Shown: positions 25,840 through 33,672 of the stretch, one piece after another
Position numbering within the stretch: the first letter of the stretch is position 1
Layout: each line of letters starts with the position of its first letter
NCBI GenBank assembly: GCA_025350465.1
Contig: JANXXU010000045.1
Span: 45,749-109,748, forward strand
Reading direction: 5' to 3'
Length of the DNA stretch: 64,000 nt
Source of the DNA: Alphaproteobacteria bacterium
GTDB taxonomy: Bacteria > Pseudomonadota > Alphaproteobacteria > Micropepsales > Micropepsaceae
The notes under the pieces: generated by a model
Told to the model about the DNA's origin: nothing
Database searches by the model: none
What the model saw: the letters and a program-made list of their open reading frames with translations, nothing else
Program-made: the position numbers and the translations under genes

Positions 25840-26133
25840 ATGAAGCGGTATGCGTTTTGCCTGGCGTTGATTTCGATAGGCACTCTCACCCTCGCCTTGC
25901 CGGCCGCGGCGGGCACAACGAATGCGCAGGCCAGGAAATTTTGCGCCGCGCAATGGGATGGCGAGAAAAAGGCGCACACCGTTCCCCGGGGCATGTCGCA
26001 AGCGAAATATTTGAAGCTATGCGTCAAGAATTACGCGGCGAATGGGACGCCGGCACCAGACCAAACCGGCGCGGCAACGTGGCCCGCAACGACGCCGACG
26101 CCTCCTGCCAACCAATCGTCGTCAGGCCACTAG
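25840..26133 (+). CDS. Small secreted protein, unknown function
   Basis: The product is 97 residues with a signal peptide (about 1-24, ending LPAAAG). The mature part has two Cys residues in a region FCAAQWDGEKKAHTVPRGMS and YLKLCVKNY, followed by a Pro/Thr/Ser-rich tail. Start 25840 follows an AAGGA site and starts the signal peptide; the frame is open further upstream. No family recognised, although such two-Cys exported proteins are common in alphaproteobacteria. Regulation unknown. Confidence 0.62.
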   Translation: MKRYAFCLALISIGTLTLALPAAAGTTNAQARKFCAAQWDGEKKAHTVPRGMSQAKYLKLCVKNYAANGTPAPDQTGAATWPATTPTPPANQSSSGH

Positions 26134-26305
26134 GCCCGACCTGGTTGCATTTTTGGCGTGATCCACAACCACAAGACGACAAGACTTGCGGGAAACGCGC
26201 ATTGTGGTTCTGCAACAACGGCCGCGTCTTGACTGACCCCTACCTGGCGCCTTTCATCCGCTCGGGAGCGCCCCTGGGGATTCGCGGGCGCGATGGAGCA
26301 GAGAG

Positions 26306-27820
26306 ATGACGACATTGAGACCGCGAGCGCTTCTGCTCGCCACGACGGCTGCAGCGTTGCTGACGGGAAGCGCCGGTGCTGGAGCGCCCTTCTTTTTTGG
26401 CGGATCGAACGTGGTCTCGGACCCGGGGTTCGAGACCGTTCCGACTTCGTCTTCCGCTTGGACATACGGCAGCAACTCCCAGAGTTCTGTGCACCGCTCG
26501 GGCGCCCATAGTCTGCGTGGGGGCTGCACCCCTTCGCCGTGTTTCACGACGCAAACGATCAATCTTCAGCCTGGCATCTATAAGCTCTCGATGTACGAAG
26601 GGTCTAATGCCGGGACGCCGAACGAATACACCGCTAAATTGGGCCTCGCGCCCACAACAATTGATGTCGTGAACAGTCCGAACACGGCCTCGTTCGGCCT
26701 TCACACCGGTATTGTTGCCGCCACCGGCGGAAACACGCTGCTCAAGCTTGGCATTTACCAAGGCCCGGGCTTCGGTTCCATCGACGACGTCTCTCTCATC
26801 GAGATCGACGACGGCGCCGGCAACAATCTCGGCGCCGCGTCGCAGACCGTCGCGGCGCAGGCGTCGCGCGAGTTCTCGGATCAGCTCTTCGATCGCTTCG
26901 GCCACTCAGGCTCGCCGATGCAATTGGCGAGCGCGAGCGAGGTCGTCGTCGCCTCGAACGACGGCATGACCTATATCAACGGCCCCGGACATTATCGCGC
27001 GTTCTTGAGCGTCTATGGCGACGACGCGCGCTGGGATTCGGGCGACGTGCGCGCTCACCGCTTCGGCTTCATGCTGGGCGCGGAGTGGGCGCCGTGCAAC
27101 AGCTGGGATATCGGCCTGGCGATCGGGCGCACCACCAGCCACTTCAACACCGATACCTTGTTCACCGACAATAGCGGCCGGGCCGACGAAACGCTCGGGG
27201 CGCTCTTTGCCAATTGGAGCCCGAGCAACATGCCGTTGTACGCAACGGGCGTGATCGGCTATGGGCGAAGCGAAAACGACTTCATGCGCGAAAACTCCTT
27301 TGGTGCGGTCGGCGCCTACAACGTGCCGACGAAGCAATGGTTCGGCGGCGTCGAAGCGGGCTTCGATTGGCACACCTGGTCGCACATGACGGTCACGCCG
27401 TTCGCGCGCCTCGACGCCGCGCGGCTGAGACAAAACTCCTATATGGAAGAGGTCGAATTCGGCGTGCTGGTGCCGGCCTTCGTCGATGCCAAGGAGCAAA
27501 CTGCGGCGCGCTCGCTTCTGGGTGTGCGCGCGGCGACGGACTTCAACCTGATCGGGCGCTATTCCTGGCAGCTCTCGGCCAAGGCCGCCTGGCAGCACGA
27601 GTTCGACCGCAATCGCAGCGTGAACTTCTCTGAAACCTCCGGCGTCACCTTCTTCGGCACGGCAACCGGCGCGACGCCGGTGGCAAATTCCGCGCTTGTC
27701 GGCGCCAGCCTCGAAGTACCGGTCACCGACCACGCCAGCCTCTACGCTGGATACAACGGCGACTTCGGCTCGGGTCAGCGCATTCACGAAGGCGAAGTCG
27801 GCTTCAAGGTCACCTGGTAG
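26306..27820 (+). CDS. Autotransporter-domain outer membrane protein
   Basis: The product is 504 residues. A signal peptide (1-25) is followed by an N-terminal beta-sandwich-like domain (about 33-175: VSDPGFETVP, then W...GS...S-HSGAHSLR) that resembles carbohydrate-binding (CBM4/9- or DUF642-like) modules. The C-terminal part (about 220-504) is an autotransporter beta-barrel with alternating strands, ending in a Trp (GEVGFKVTW). There is no large passenger, so the small N-terminal module may itself be the displayed part. It begins with a GAGAG site and ends before a strong terminator; monocistronic. Confidence 0.8.
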   Translation: MTTLRPRALLLATTAAALLTGSAGAGAPFFFGGSNVVSDPGFETVPTSSSAWTYGSNSQSSVHRSGAHSLRGGCTPSPCFTTQTINLQPGIYKLSMYEGSNAGTPNEYTAKLGLAPTTIDVVNSPNTASFGLHTGIVAATGGNTLLKLGIYQGPGFGSIDDVSLIEIDDGAGNNLGAASQTVAAQASREFSDQLFDRFGHSGSPMQLASASEVVVASNDGMTYINGPGHYRAFLSVYGDDARWDSGDVRAHRFGFMLGAEWAPCNSWDIGLAIGRTTSHFNTDTLFTDNSGRADETLGALFANWSPSNMPLYATGVIGYGRSENDFMRENSFGAVGAYNVPTKQWFGGVEAGFDWHTWSHMTVTPFARLDAARLRQNSYMEEVEFGVLVPAFVDAKEQTAARSLLGVRAATDFNLIGRYSWQLSAKAAWQHEFDRNRSVNFSETSGVTFFGTATGATPVANSALVGASLEVPVTDHASLYAGYNGDFGSGQRIHEGEVGFKVTW

Positions 27821-27847
27821 ATTTCGTTACATCAACTCTCGACGACG

Positions 27848-27876
27848 CGGGCGGCTCAGTGCCGCCCGTTTTGTTT
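27848..27876 (+). terminator. Rho-independent terminator after autotransporter gene
   Basis: A CGGGCGGC/GCCGCCCG stem with a TCAGT loop is followed by TTTTGTTT, 27 bases after the stop codon. Confidence 0.88.
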
Positions 27877-27881
27877 CCGCT

Positions 27882-28703
27882 TCAAGCGGCGGCGAAGAAC
27901 TCGCCGACAATTTGGTTGAAGCGCAAAGGCCGCTCGAAGTAGGCCGAGTGTCCGGCATCGGCGATATGCACGACCTTCGCGTTCGGCACCACGCGGGCAA
28001 TGGCGTCGGCGGCGAAGGGCGGGATGGCGATATCTTCGTCGCCGGAGATGAAGAGAATGGGACAGGCGACGCGGTTCAGTTCTTCGGGCGCGCGAGTACG
28101 AAGCGCCATGAGCTTCACGCGCAGCGCCTCCTTGTCGAGCGCCGCGTTTTGATCGTCGATGTGGCGATAGAGGAGATGCAGCGCCGGTTGCTCGCGCGCC
28201 ATGCGCTCGCCGGCGGCAGGATGAATGCCTCGGGCGAAGAGGGCCGGCACGGTGGACTGATTTTTCTCCGCCCAAGCCGCGAGGCGCGAACGCTCGGGCT
28301 CGGCGATCGATTGCAGATCGAGCGTGCCGGTCGTCCCGGCGAGAACAAGCGCCTTGAGCGCGGCGGGCCGCGTCAGCGCGTACTCGACCGCCGTCCACCC
28401 GCCCATCGACTGGGCGACGACGCGCACATCGGCGAGGTCGAGATGCGCAATCAGCGCCGCCAGATCTCCAGCGTAGTCGGCCGGATCGGGGCCGCCGGCG
28501 ATCGGCGACGAGGGCGCGAAGCCGCGATGGGCAAAGGTCACGCAGGTATAGCGCTCCGCGAAATGCGCAACCTGCTGAAACCACGACACCTGATTGCCGC
28601 CGAGGCCGTGGGCAAAGACGATCGCCGGCCCTGAGCCCGCGACTTCGTAGTGCAGACGGCAACCGGGGCGCCCGAGCGCTCCAAGGCGGCGAGAGATGGT
28701 CAT
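27882..28703 (-). CDS. Alpha/beta fold hydrolase
   Basis: The product is 273 residues, no signal peptide, cytoplasmic. The nucleophile elbow AQSMGG places Ser99; the HGLGG loop precedes it and a GHSAYFERP stretch near the C-terminus supplies the catalytic His, with an Asp in ISGDEDIAIP. Layout matches epoxide-hydrolase/proline-iminopeptidase-like enzymes, but Ser at the nucleophile rules out epoxide hydrolase. Start 28703 has a GAGGAC ribosome-binding site; the open frame extends upstream to 28898 without support. Substrate unknown. Confidence 0.85.
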   Translation of the reverse strand: MTISRRLGALGRPGCRLHYEVAGSGPAIVFAHGLGGNQVSWFQQVAHFAERYTCVTFAHRGFAPSSPIAGGPDPADYAGDLAALIAHLDLADVRVVAQSMGGWTAVEYALTRPAALKALVLAGTTGTLDLQSIAEPERSRLAAWAEKNQSTVPALFARGIHPAAGERMAREQPALHLLYRHIDDQNAALDKEALRVKLMALRTRAPEELNRVACPILFISGDEDIAIPPFAADAIARVVPNAKVVHIADAGHSAYFERPLRFNQIVGEFFAAA

Positions 28704-28997
28704 GTGCGTCCTCTGCGATTGCGGCTTGGCCCGAACTCTAGCGTCAAGTCCCCGAACGGCATAACTCGCCCCGTTTGTCATCTCGGGGCCGAGACCCGCG
28801 ACGCGTTTCGCGCCGGGCGGCAGGCCGGGCGATAGGCGTGTCAGGGTCAAATTGAGTTCTTGCAAATAGGTTTGCCTCGCTGCCGGCCGCGTTGCCATCG
28901 ATTGCTCCGCCCGTGTTAGCCGTTGCGCCCGCCAAGGTGACGACTGTACTCAAGCTTCTCGATCTTTCGCGACCAGAGACATTGGACCACCGGATCC

Positions 28998-29228
28998 ATG
29001 GAAATCGACCGCATCGCGCTCAAACGGGCGATCACCCCTCCCACGCTTTATAGCTCTCTCAGAATTGCACTGGTCGTCGGTACGATCCTCAATATCATCA
29101 ACCAGGGCACGACGGTTTTAGCCGAAGGCCGGCTGGACATCGTCAAATGCGTTCTGACTTATTTCGTCCCGTTCGCCGTTGCGACTTACAGTTCCTACCG
29201 CGCGTATCGCGCTGGTCCCGGCCGCTAA
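28998..29228 (+). CDS. nrtS: NrtS-like small membrane protein (nitrate/nitrite transporter)
   Basis: The product is 76 residues with two transmembrane helices (about 21-40 and 51-66). The sequence LRIALVVGTILNIINQG and LTYFVPFAVATYSSYRA is the pattern I recall for the NrtS family of two-helix nitrate/nitrite transport proteins described in cyanobacteria. It lies alone, next to a nickel cluster and with no nitrate genes nearby. The family call rests on memory of the motif, and the function in this organism is inference. Confidence 0.6.
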   Translation: MEIDRIALKRAITPPTLYSSLRIALVVGTILNIINQGTTVLAEGRLDIVKCVLTYFVPFAVATYSSYRAYRAGPGR

Positions 29229-29313
29229 ATGGTTTCTCCTGCCGTGGGCATCCCGGCGAGCACGACCAAATCCAGCCAACAGAAAGAGGCGGCCTAGTCC
29301 CGCGGGCTTCTTG

Positions 29314-29340
29314 ATCCTATCCCCTCCCCTAGGATAGGAT
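29314..29340 (+). promoter_or_regulatory. Operator of CsoR/InrS-like repressor
   Basis: Inverted 7 bp arms ATCCTAT/ATAGGAT flank a 13-base spacer CCCCTCCCCTAGG, ending 6 bases before the repressor ATG at 29347. A C-tract between A/T-rich inverted arms is the known operator style of RcnR/InrS/CsoR-type repressors. The site overlaps the ribosome-binding region, consistent with autoregulation. Confidence 0.7.
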
Positions 29341-29346
29341 ATTGTC

Positions 29347-29625
29347 ATGGCGCACCCCGCTCAACATCAAAGCCATCCTGAAATCCTCAAGCGGCTGAGC
29401 CGCGCCTCGGGCCATCTGAAGTCGGTGATCGAGATGATCGAAGCCGGGCGGCCCTGCCTCGACATCGCGCAGCAGCTGCACGCGGTCGAGAAGGCGTTGG
29501 CGCAGGCAAAGCAAACGCTGATCCGCGATCACATCGACAATTGTCTCGAGCATGCGGCGCGCGGCCCCTCGCGCCAGGCGCAGAGCGCGCTCGGCGAATT
29601 CAAAGAAATCACCAAATACCTCTGA
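29347..29625 (+). CDS. CsoR/RcnR-family metal-sensing repressor (InrS-like)
   Basis: The product is 92 residues, an all-helical CsoR-family tetrameric repressor. Cys37, His62 and Cys66 have the 25/4 residue spacing of the metal site in CsoR and of the nickel sensor InrS, while RcnR uses a different Cys-His set; His3 and His10 may be additional ligands. The next gene encodes an RcnA-type Ni/Co exporter, so nickel is the best guess for the inducer; copper is not excluded. A C-tract operator precedes the gene. It lies 13 bases before rcnA, so the two are one operon. Confidence 0.88.
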   Translation: MAHPAQHQSHPEILKRLSRASGHLKSVIEMIEAGRPCLDIAQQLHAVEKALAQAKQTLIRDHIDNCLEHAARGPSRQAQSALGEFKEITKYL

Positions 29626-29638
29626 CGAAAGCGTGCCG

Positions 29639-30757
29639 ATGACATCCCTCGCCGACCTGCTTCAGCACGGCGCGACGAACGCGTGGCTCTTCGTGCCGAC
29701 GGCGATCCTGTTGGGCGCATTGCACGGCCTGGAGCCCGGCCACTCCAAGACCATGATGGCGGCCTTCATCGTCGCGATCCGCGGAACGGTGCCTCAAGCG
29801 GTCCTGCTCGGACTCTCGGCAACCTTCTCGCACACGCTCGTGGTGTGGGTCGTCGCACTCACCGGGCTCTACTATGGTCAGCAGTTCAATGCGGCGACGA
29901 GCGAGCCGTATTTCCAGATCGGGTCGGCGGTTCTCATCCTGTGCGTCGCCGGATGGATGCTCTATCGCACGTGGCGCGACCAGCAGCGGGAAGAAGCAGA
30001 GGCCGCGCACGATCATGGTCACGCGCACGACGATACCAAGCGCGTCGATACGGGTCACGGCATCGTCGAAGTGCAAATCTTTGAAGACAGCCTGCCGCCC
30101 CGCTTCCGCCTCTATTTCGAAGATCGCGGCAAGGCCGTGTCGCCGCCGCGCGACCAGGTTGTCGTTATCGAGACGGCGCGCGAGGACGGCGGGCATCAGA
30201 CTTTTACATTCGCGGATCGCGGCGCGTATCTCGAGTCGATCGACGAGATACCCGAGCCGCACCAATTCAAAGCGGCGCTGCGTATCGCGCACGGCGATCA
30301 CGGGCACACCTACGATTTGAGCTTTGTGGAGCACGACCACGGTCACTCTGACCAAGGACTCGACGTGTCGACGCCCGGATTTCAGGACGCGCATCAACTT
30401 GCGCACGCAAGCGACATTCGCCGCCGGTTCGCCGACCGCAACGTCACGACGTGGCAAATCATCGTGTTCGGGCTGACCGGCGGCCTCATCCCCTGTCCCG
30501 CAGCAATCACGGTTCTCTTGCTCTGCCTACAGCTCAAGGCATTCACGTTGGGTGCCGCACTGGTGCTGTGTTTCAGTATCGGCCTGGCGCTCACGATGGT
30601 GGCGTCGGGCACGATCGCGGCGCTTGGCGTGCGCCATATTTCCGGGCGCTGGTCCGGCTTCGAGACGTTCGCTCACCGTGCGCCCTATTTTTCAAGCGCG
30701 CTCATTATTTGCGTGGGGTTGTTTGTCGGATTCCAGGGCTGGCGCGCCTTGGTGTGA
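29639..30757 (+). CDS. rcnA: RcnA-type nickel/cobalt exporter
   Basis: The product is 372 residues, a NicO-family membrane protein. The TM region starts LLGALHGLEPGHSKTMMAAF (the HX4-like His motif of NicO proteins), and a later GGLIPCPAAITVLLL repeats the pattern. Between them is a long His-rich cytoplasmic or periplasmic loop (AHDHGHAHDD, HGDHGHTYDL, VEHDHGHSDQ), which is usual for RcnA. It exports Ni2+ or Co2+ from the cytoplasm. Start 29639 lies 13 bases after the repressor stop. Regulation is by the upstream repressor. Confidence 0.9.
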   Translation: MTSLADLLQHGATNAWLFVPTAILLGALHGLEPGHSKTMMAAFIVAIRGTVPQAVLLGLSATFSHTLVVWVVALTGLYYGQQFNAATSEPYFQIGSAVLILCVAGWMLYRTWRDQQREEAEAAHDHGHAHDDTKRVDTGHGIVEVQIFEDSLPPRFRLYFEDRGKAVSPPRDQVVVIETAREDGGHQTFTFADRGAYLESIDEIPEPHQFKAALRIAHGDHGHTYDLSFVEHDHGHSDQGLDVSTPGFQDAHQLAHASDIRRRFADRNVTTWQIIVFGLTGGLIPCPAAITVLLLCLQLKAFTLGAALVLCFSIGLALTMVASGTIAALGVRHISGRWSGFETFAHRAPYFSSALIICVGLFVGFQGWRALV

Positions 30758-30858
30758 CCCTTAGTATCCTCAGTGCCTTGCCCTAAGGAATGGCCTCATG
30801 ACGACCATACGCCGACATTTCGTTCCCGCTGCCGGCCACGGGAGATCGAGAGCGCGTC

Positions 30859-31791
30859 ATGCACGGCCATAGCCATACGCCCGGCCAAGAGCACAACCAC
30901 GGACATGCGCATGCGCACACGACGTTCGGCGCGGCGTTCGCCATCGGCATCGCGCTCAATCTCGGCTTCGTCGTCGTCGAAGGAGCCTATGGCTTGCTCG
31001 CCAACTCGATGGCGCTGATCGCCGATGCGGGGCACAATTTCAGCGACGTGTTGGGCCTTGCCATGGCGTGGGGCGCGGCGATCCTGGTGCAACGCAAGCC
31101 GTCGCAACGATTCACCTATGGCCTGCGCAGTTCGTCAATTCTCGCGGCCCTGACCAACGCCGTGCTTCTTTTGATCTCGGTCGGCGCGATTGCCATCGAA
31201 GCGGTCCGCCGCTTCTTCGAGCCAAGCCCCGTCGCCGCCGAGACGGTGATCATCGTGGCGGCGATCGGCATCGCGGTGAACACGATCACGGCGGTCCTCT
31301 TCATGAGCGGTCGCCATGGCGATTTGAACGTGCGCGGCGCCTTCCTGCATATGGCCGCCGATGCTGCCGTTTCGGCCGGCGTCGTGGTTGCGGGATTTGC
31401 AATCGCGGCGACAAGTTGGGAATGGATCGATCCCGTCGTCAGCCTCGCCATCGTTGCGGTGATTGTATTTGGAACTTGGAGCCTGTTGCGCGACGCGGTA
31501 GCGATGAGCCTGCAGGGCGTGCCGGCAAGCGTCGATCCGCAGGCAGTGCGGGAATTCCTTGCCGGTCAGCCCGGCGTGACGGCGATTCACGATCTGCACA
31601 TCTGGGCGATGAGCACGACCGAGACCGCCCTCACCTGCCATCTCGTCGTGCCCGGCGGCTATCCCGGCGATCAAGCCCTGGCGACGATCACGGCTGCTCT
31701 GCGAGATCGCTTCGCCATTCCGCATGCGACCTTGCAAATCGAAACGGGCGATGAAACGCAGTGCGCGCTCGCGCCCGACCATGTCGTTTAG
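30859..31791 (+). CDS. Cation diffusion facilitator (CzcD/ZitB-like)
   Basis: The product is 310 residues with a His-rich N-terminus (MHGHSHTPGQEHNHGHAHAH), six transmembrane segments and a C-terminal cytoplasmic domain. The metal-site motif LIADAGHNFSD in TM2 and HMAADAAVS in TM5 are the His/Asp sites of the family. The C-terminal part (GV-AIHDLHIWAMSTTETALTCHLV) is typical of CzcD/ZitB. It exports Zn2+, Co2+ or Ni2+ by proton exchange. It follows the rcnA gene by 101 bases and is probably part of the same metal-resistance cluster. Confidence 0.92.
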   Translation: MHGHSHTPGQEHNHGHAHAHTTFGAAFAIGIALNLGFVVVEGAYGLLANSMALIADAGHNFSDVLGLAMAWGAAILVQRKPSQRFTYGLRSSSILAALTNAVLLLISVGAIAIEAVRRFFEPSPVAAETVIIVAAIGIAVNTITAVLFMSGRHGDLNVRGAFLHMAADAAVSAGVVVAGFAIAATSWEWIDPVVSLAIVAVIVFGTWSLLRDAVAMSLQGVPASVDPQAVREFLAGQPGVTAIHDLHIWAMSTTETALTCHLVVPGGYPGDQALATITAALRDRFAIPHATLQIETGDETQCALAPDHVV

Positions 31792-31818
31792 GTCCCGATG
31801 ATTGGATGATCGCCGGTC

Positions 31819-32433
31819 TTATAAGACGAACGGCACCAGCGCTTTGACGCGCATCTTATAGGCAGGATAGGCGTCGGGGAAGTGCTTGATCATCATGCGC
31901 TCTTCGTCGCGCGCCTTCAGCCACAGCATGAACGTGCCGAGCGCCAGGATCGCAAAACCGAACGCGTGGCCGTTGATGATCACCGTGCCGAGCAGCATCA
32001 GGAGCATTCCGGTGTAGATCGGGTGGCGCGCGAAGGCGTAAGGCCCGCGCGTGATGAGCTCGTGGTTCTCCTTGAACGTCACCGTGCCGCTCCAATTGGA
32101 GCCGAGGGTGAAACGCGCCCAAAATGCGATGAATAGACCGAGCGCCGTTATGGCGTCGGCCGCCATGCCGAGCGCCGGCGTCACGGCCCAAACATAATCC
32201 CAGCCTTGCGGCAGCCGGTCGAAAGCGTGTGTGCCGCCGCTCGAGCCGAAGGCCGCGACGACGGCGAGGACCGCGCCGATCCACAGCATGCGCCAGACCG
32301 AGGCCGAACGCTCGATGGTGCGCTTCGCGAAGAGCGCGGCGACAAGCCAGACGACGAGAAAAATCATCCAACACAGGCCAATGAACTGGCCGGCTGGAAA
32401 GTCCATAGGGACGAACCCCCGCATGTTCAGCAC
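31819..32433 (-). CDS. Isoprenylcysteine carboxyl methyltransferase-family membrane protein
   Basis: The product is 204 residues with about five hydrophobic segments. The C-terminal signature RGPYAFARHPIYTGMLLMLLG with a final DEERMM-HFPDAYPAYK is the ICMT/PEMT (phospholipid methyltransferase) pattern: R-H-P-x-Y binds the SAM. Start is the GTG at 32433, because GAGGAG sits 7 bases upstream; an ATG at 32424 is also possible. It methylates an unknown isoprenoid, lipid or thiol. Next to the CDF gene but on the other strand; no operon. Confidence 0.82.
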   Translation of the reverse strand: MLNMRGFVPMDFPAGQFIGLCWMIFLVVWLVAALFAKRTIERSASVWRMLWIGAVLAVVAAFGSSGGTHAFDRLPQGWDYVWAVTPALGMAADAITALGLFIAFWARFTLGSNWSGTVTFKENHELITRGPYAFARHPIYTGMLLMLLGTVIINGHAFGFAILALGTFMLWLKARDEERMMIKHFPDAYPAYKMRVKALVPFVL

Positions 32434-32504
32434 ATCGATTCTCCTCGGAAACTCAACGGCATAGATAAGAACGCGCGGTGGTCCGGACAATCCCGCCCGA
32501 ACGC

Positions 32505-33488
32505 TTAAGCCACACGCGCAGCCGCGGAGCGCTTGCGGCGCCAGGCACCGGGCGGCACGCCGACGAGGCGCTTGAAGGCGCGGTTGAAGGCGGCTTCGGA
32601 TTCGTAGCCGACTTCGGCGGCGGCTTGCGCGATGCTGACGCCTTGGCGTTCGAGAACGCGCGCAGCGAGTTGCAGCCGCCAATTGCCGAGATACTGCATC
32701 GCCGGTACGCCCATGCATTGCGCGAAGCGTTCCGAAAAAGCGGAGCGCGAGAGGCCCACTTCGCGCGCCAACGCGTCGAGCGTCCAGTCCTCCGACGGGC
32801 GGCCGTGCATCAGCGCCAAGGCCGCGCTCACATGGCGATCGCGCAGGCCGGAGAGAAAGCCGCGCGACTCCTGATTCAGGCCATCGATGTGCTGGCGGAT
32901 CGCCTGCAGGAACATGAGCTCGCTGAGCTTGGAGAGAATCGTCTCTCCGCCGGCGCGCGGGTGCTCGCTTTCGTCGAGCGCGACGCGCACCAAATCGTGC
33001 GTAAGATTGCCGCCGACGCTCGAGCGCTTGACGTGCAACTGGCGCGGCAGGGCACTGAGCATCGGATTGAAGGGCCGCGCGTCGCAACCGAGATAGCCGC
33101 AAACGAAGCGCGCCTTCTCGCCGTCGCCGCCGAGTTCGTTCAAGATGAAAGGCAACGGCCGATCTTTCGGACGGTAATAGAGGCCGAGGTCAGGCTTTGA
33201 GCGCTTGCCCTTTTCGCTGCCCATGAAATGGCTGCCGCCGTCCATGAAGATGACGGCGTCGCCCGCTTCCAAGCGAAGCGCCGGTTCGGACAGGTCGGAG
33301 AGCTGCGCCCAACAGGCGCCGTCCATCATGATGTGGAAGGCGACGACGTGCTCGAAGTCGGGCATGACGTTGGCGCAAATATTCGACATCGGCGGCGTCT
33401 CGGCGACCCACGGCGTGCGCGCCGTCACATCGAAGTAAATGGCGCCGGTCAAACGGACAGCGCGCAAAACATCGGAGAGAACGTCCAA
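32505..33488 (-). CDS. AraC family transcriptional regulator (cupin N-terminus)
   Basis: The product is 327 residues. An N-terminal cupin-like domain (LSDVLRAVRLTGAIYFD, residues 3-19) is typical of the AraC-binding domain of the cupin-6 subgroup. The C-terminal part has the two HTH motifs of AraC (LDALAREVGLSRSAFSERFA and IAQAAAEVGYESEAAFNRAF). The start is a TTG at 33488 with an AAGGA site 8 bases upstream; this matches the normal family N-terminus. It is divergent from an FAD-linked oxidoreductase 184 bases away, which it probably controls. Ligand unknown. Confidence 0.88.
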   Translation of the reverse strand: MDVLSDVLRAVRLTGAIYFDVTARTPWVAETPPMSNICANVMPDFEHVVAFHIMMDGACWAQLSDLSEPALRLEAGDAVIFMDGGSHFMGSEKGKRSKPDLGLYYRPKDRPLPFILNELGGDGEKARFVCGYLGCDARPFNPMLSALPRQLHVKRSSVGGNLTHDLVRVALDESEHPRAGGETILSKLSELMFLQAIRQHIDGLNQESRGFLSGLRDRHVSAALALMHGRPSEDWTLDALAREVGLSRSAFSERFAQCMGVPAMQYLGNWRLQLAARVLERQGVSIAQAAAEVGYESEAAFNRAFKRLVGVPPGAWRRKRSAAARVA

Positions 33489-33672
33489 TGCGTGTTCCTT
33501 CGTGTGCGGTTGATCACCAATCCGGTGAAACGGCCGTCGTCCGGCGCCGCCGCTGGACGAACGAGCAAGTATCCTCGATGACCAGTCATATCAAGATACA
33601 GCCCTCGCGATCTAGGTTCCGCCCACGATCGAGGCGGCGATTTCGCCTCTATTTCAGCGAATGGAGAGAACA

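Noticed and set aside
32434..33102. N-terminal extension of the ICMT-like gene
   Set aside because: It runs antisense through the AraC gene shadow; the ribosome-binding site and membrane start at 32433 define the gene.
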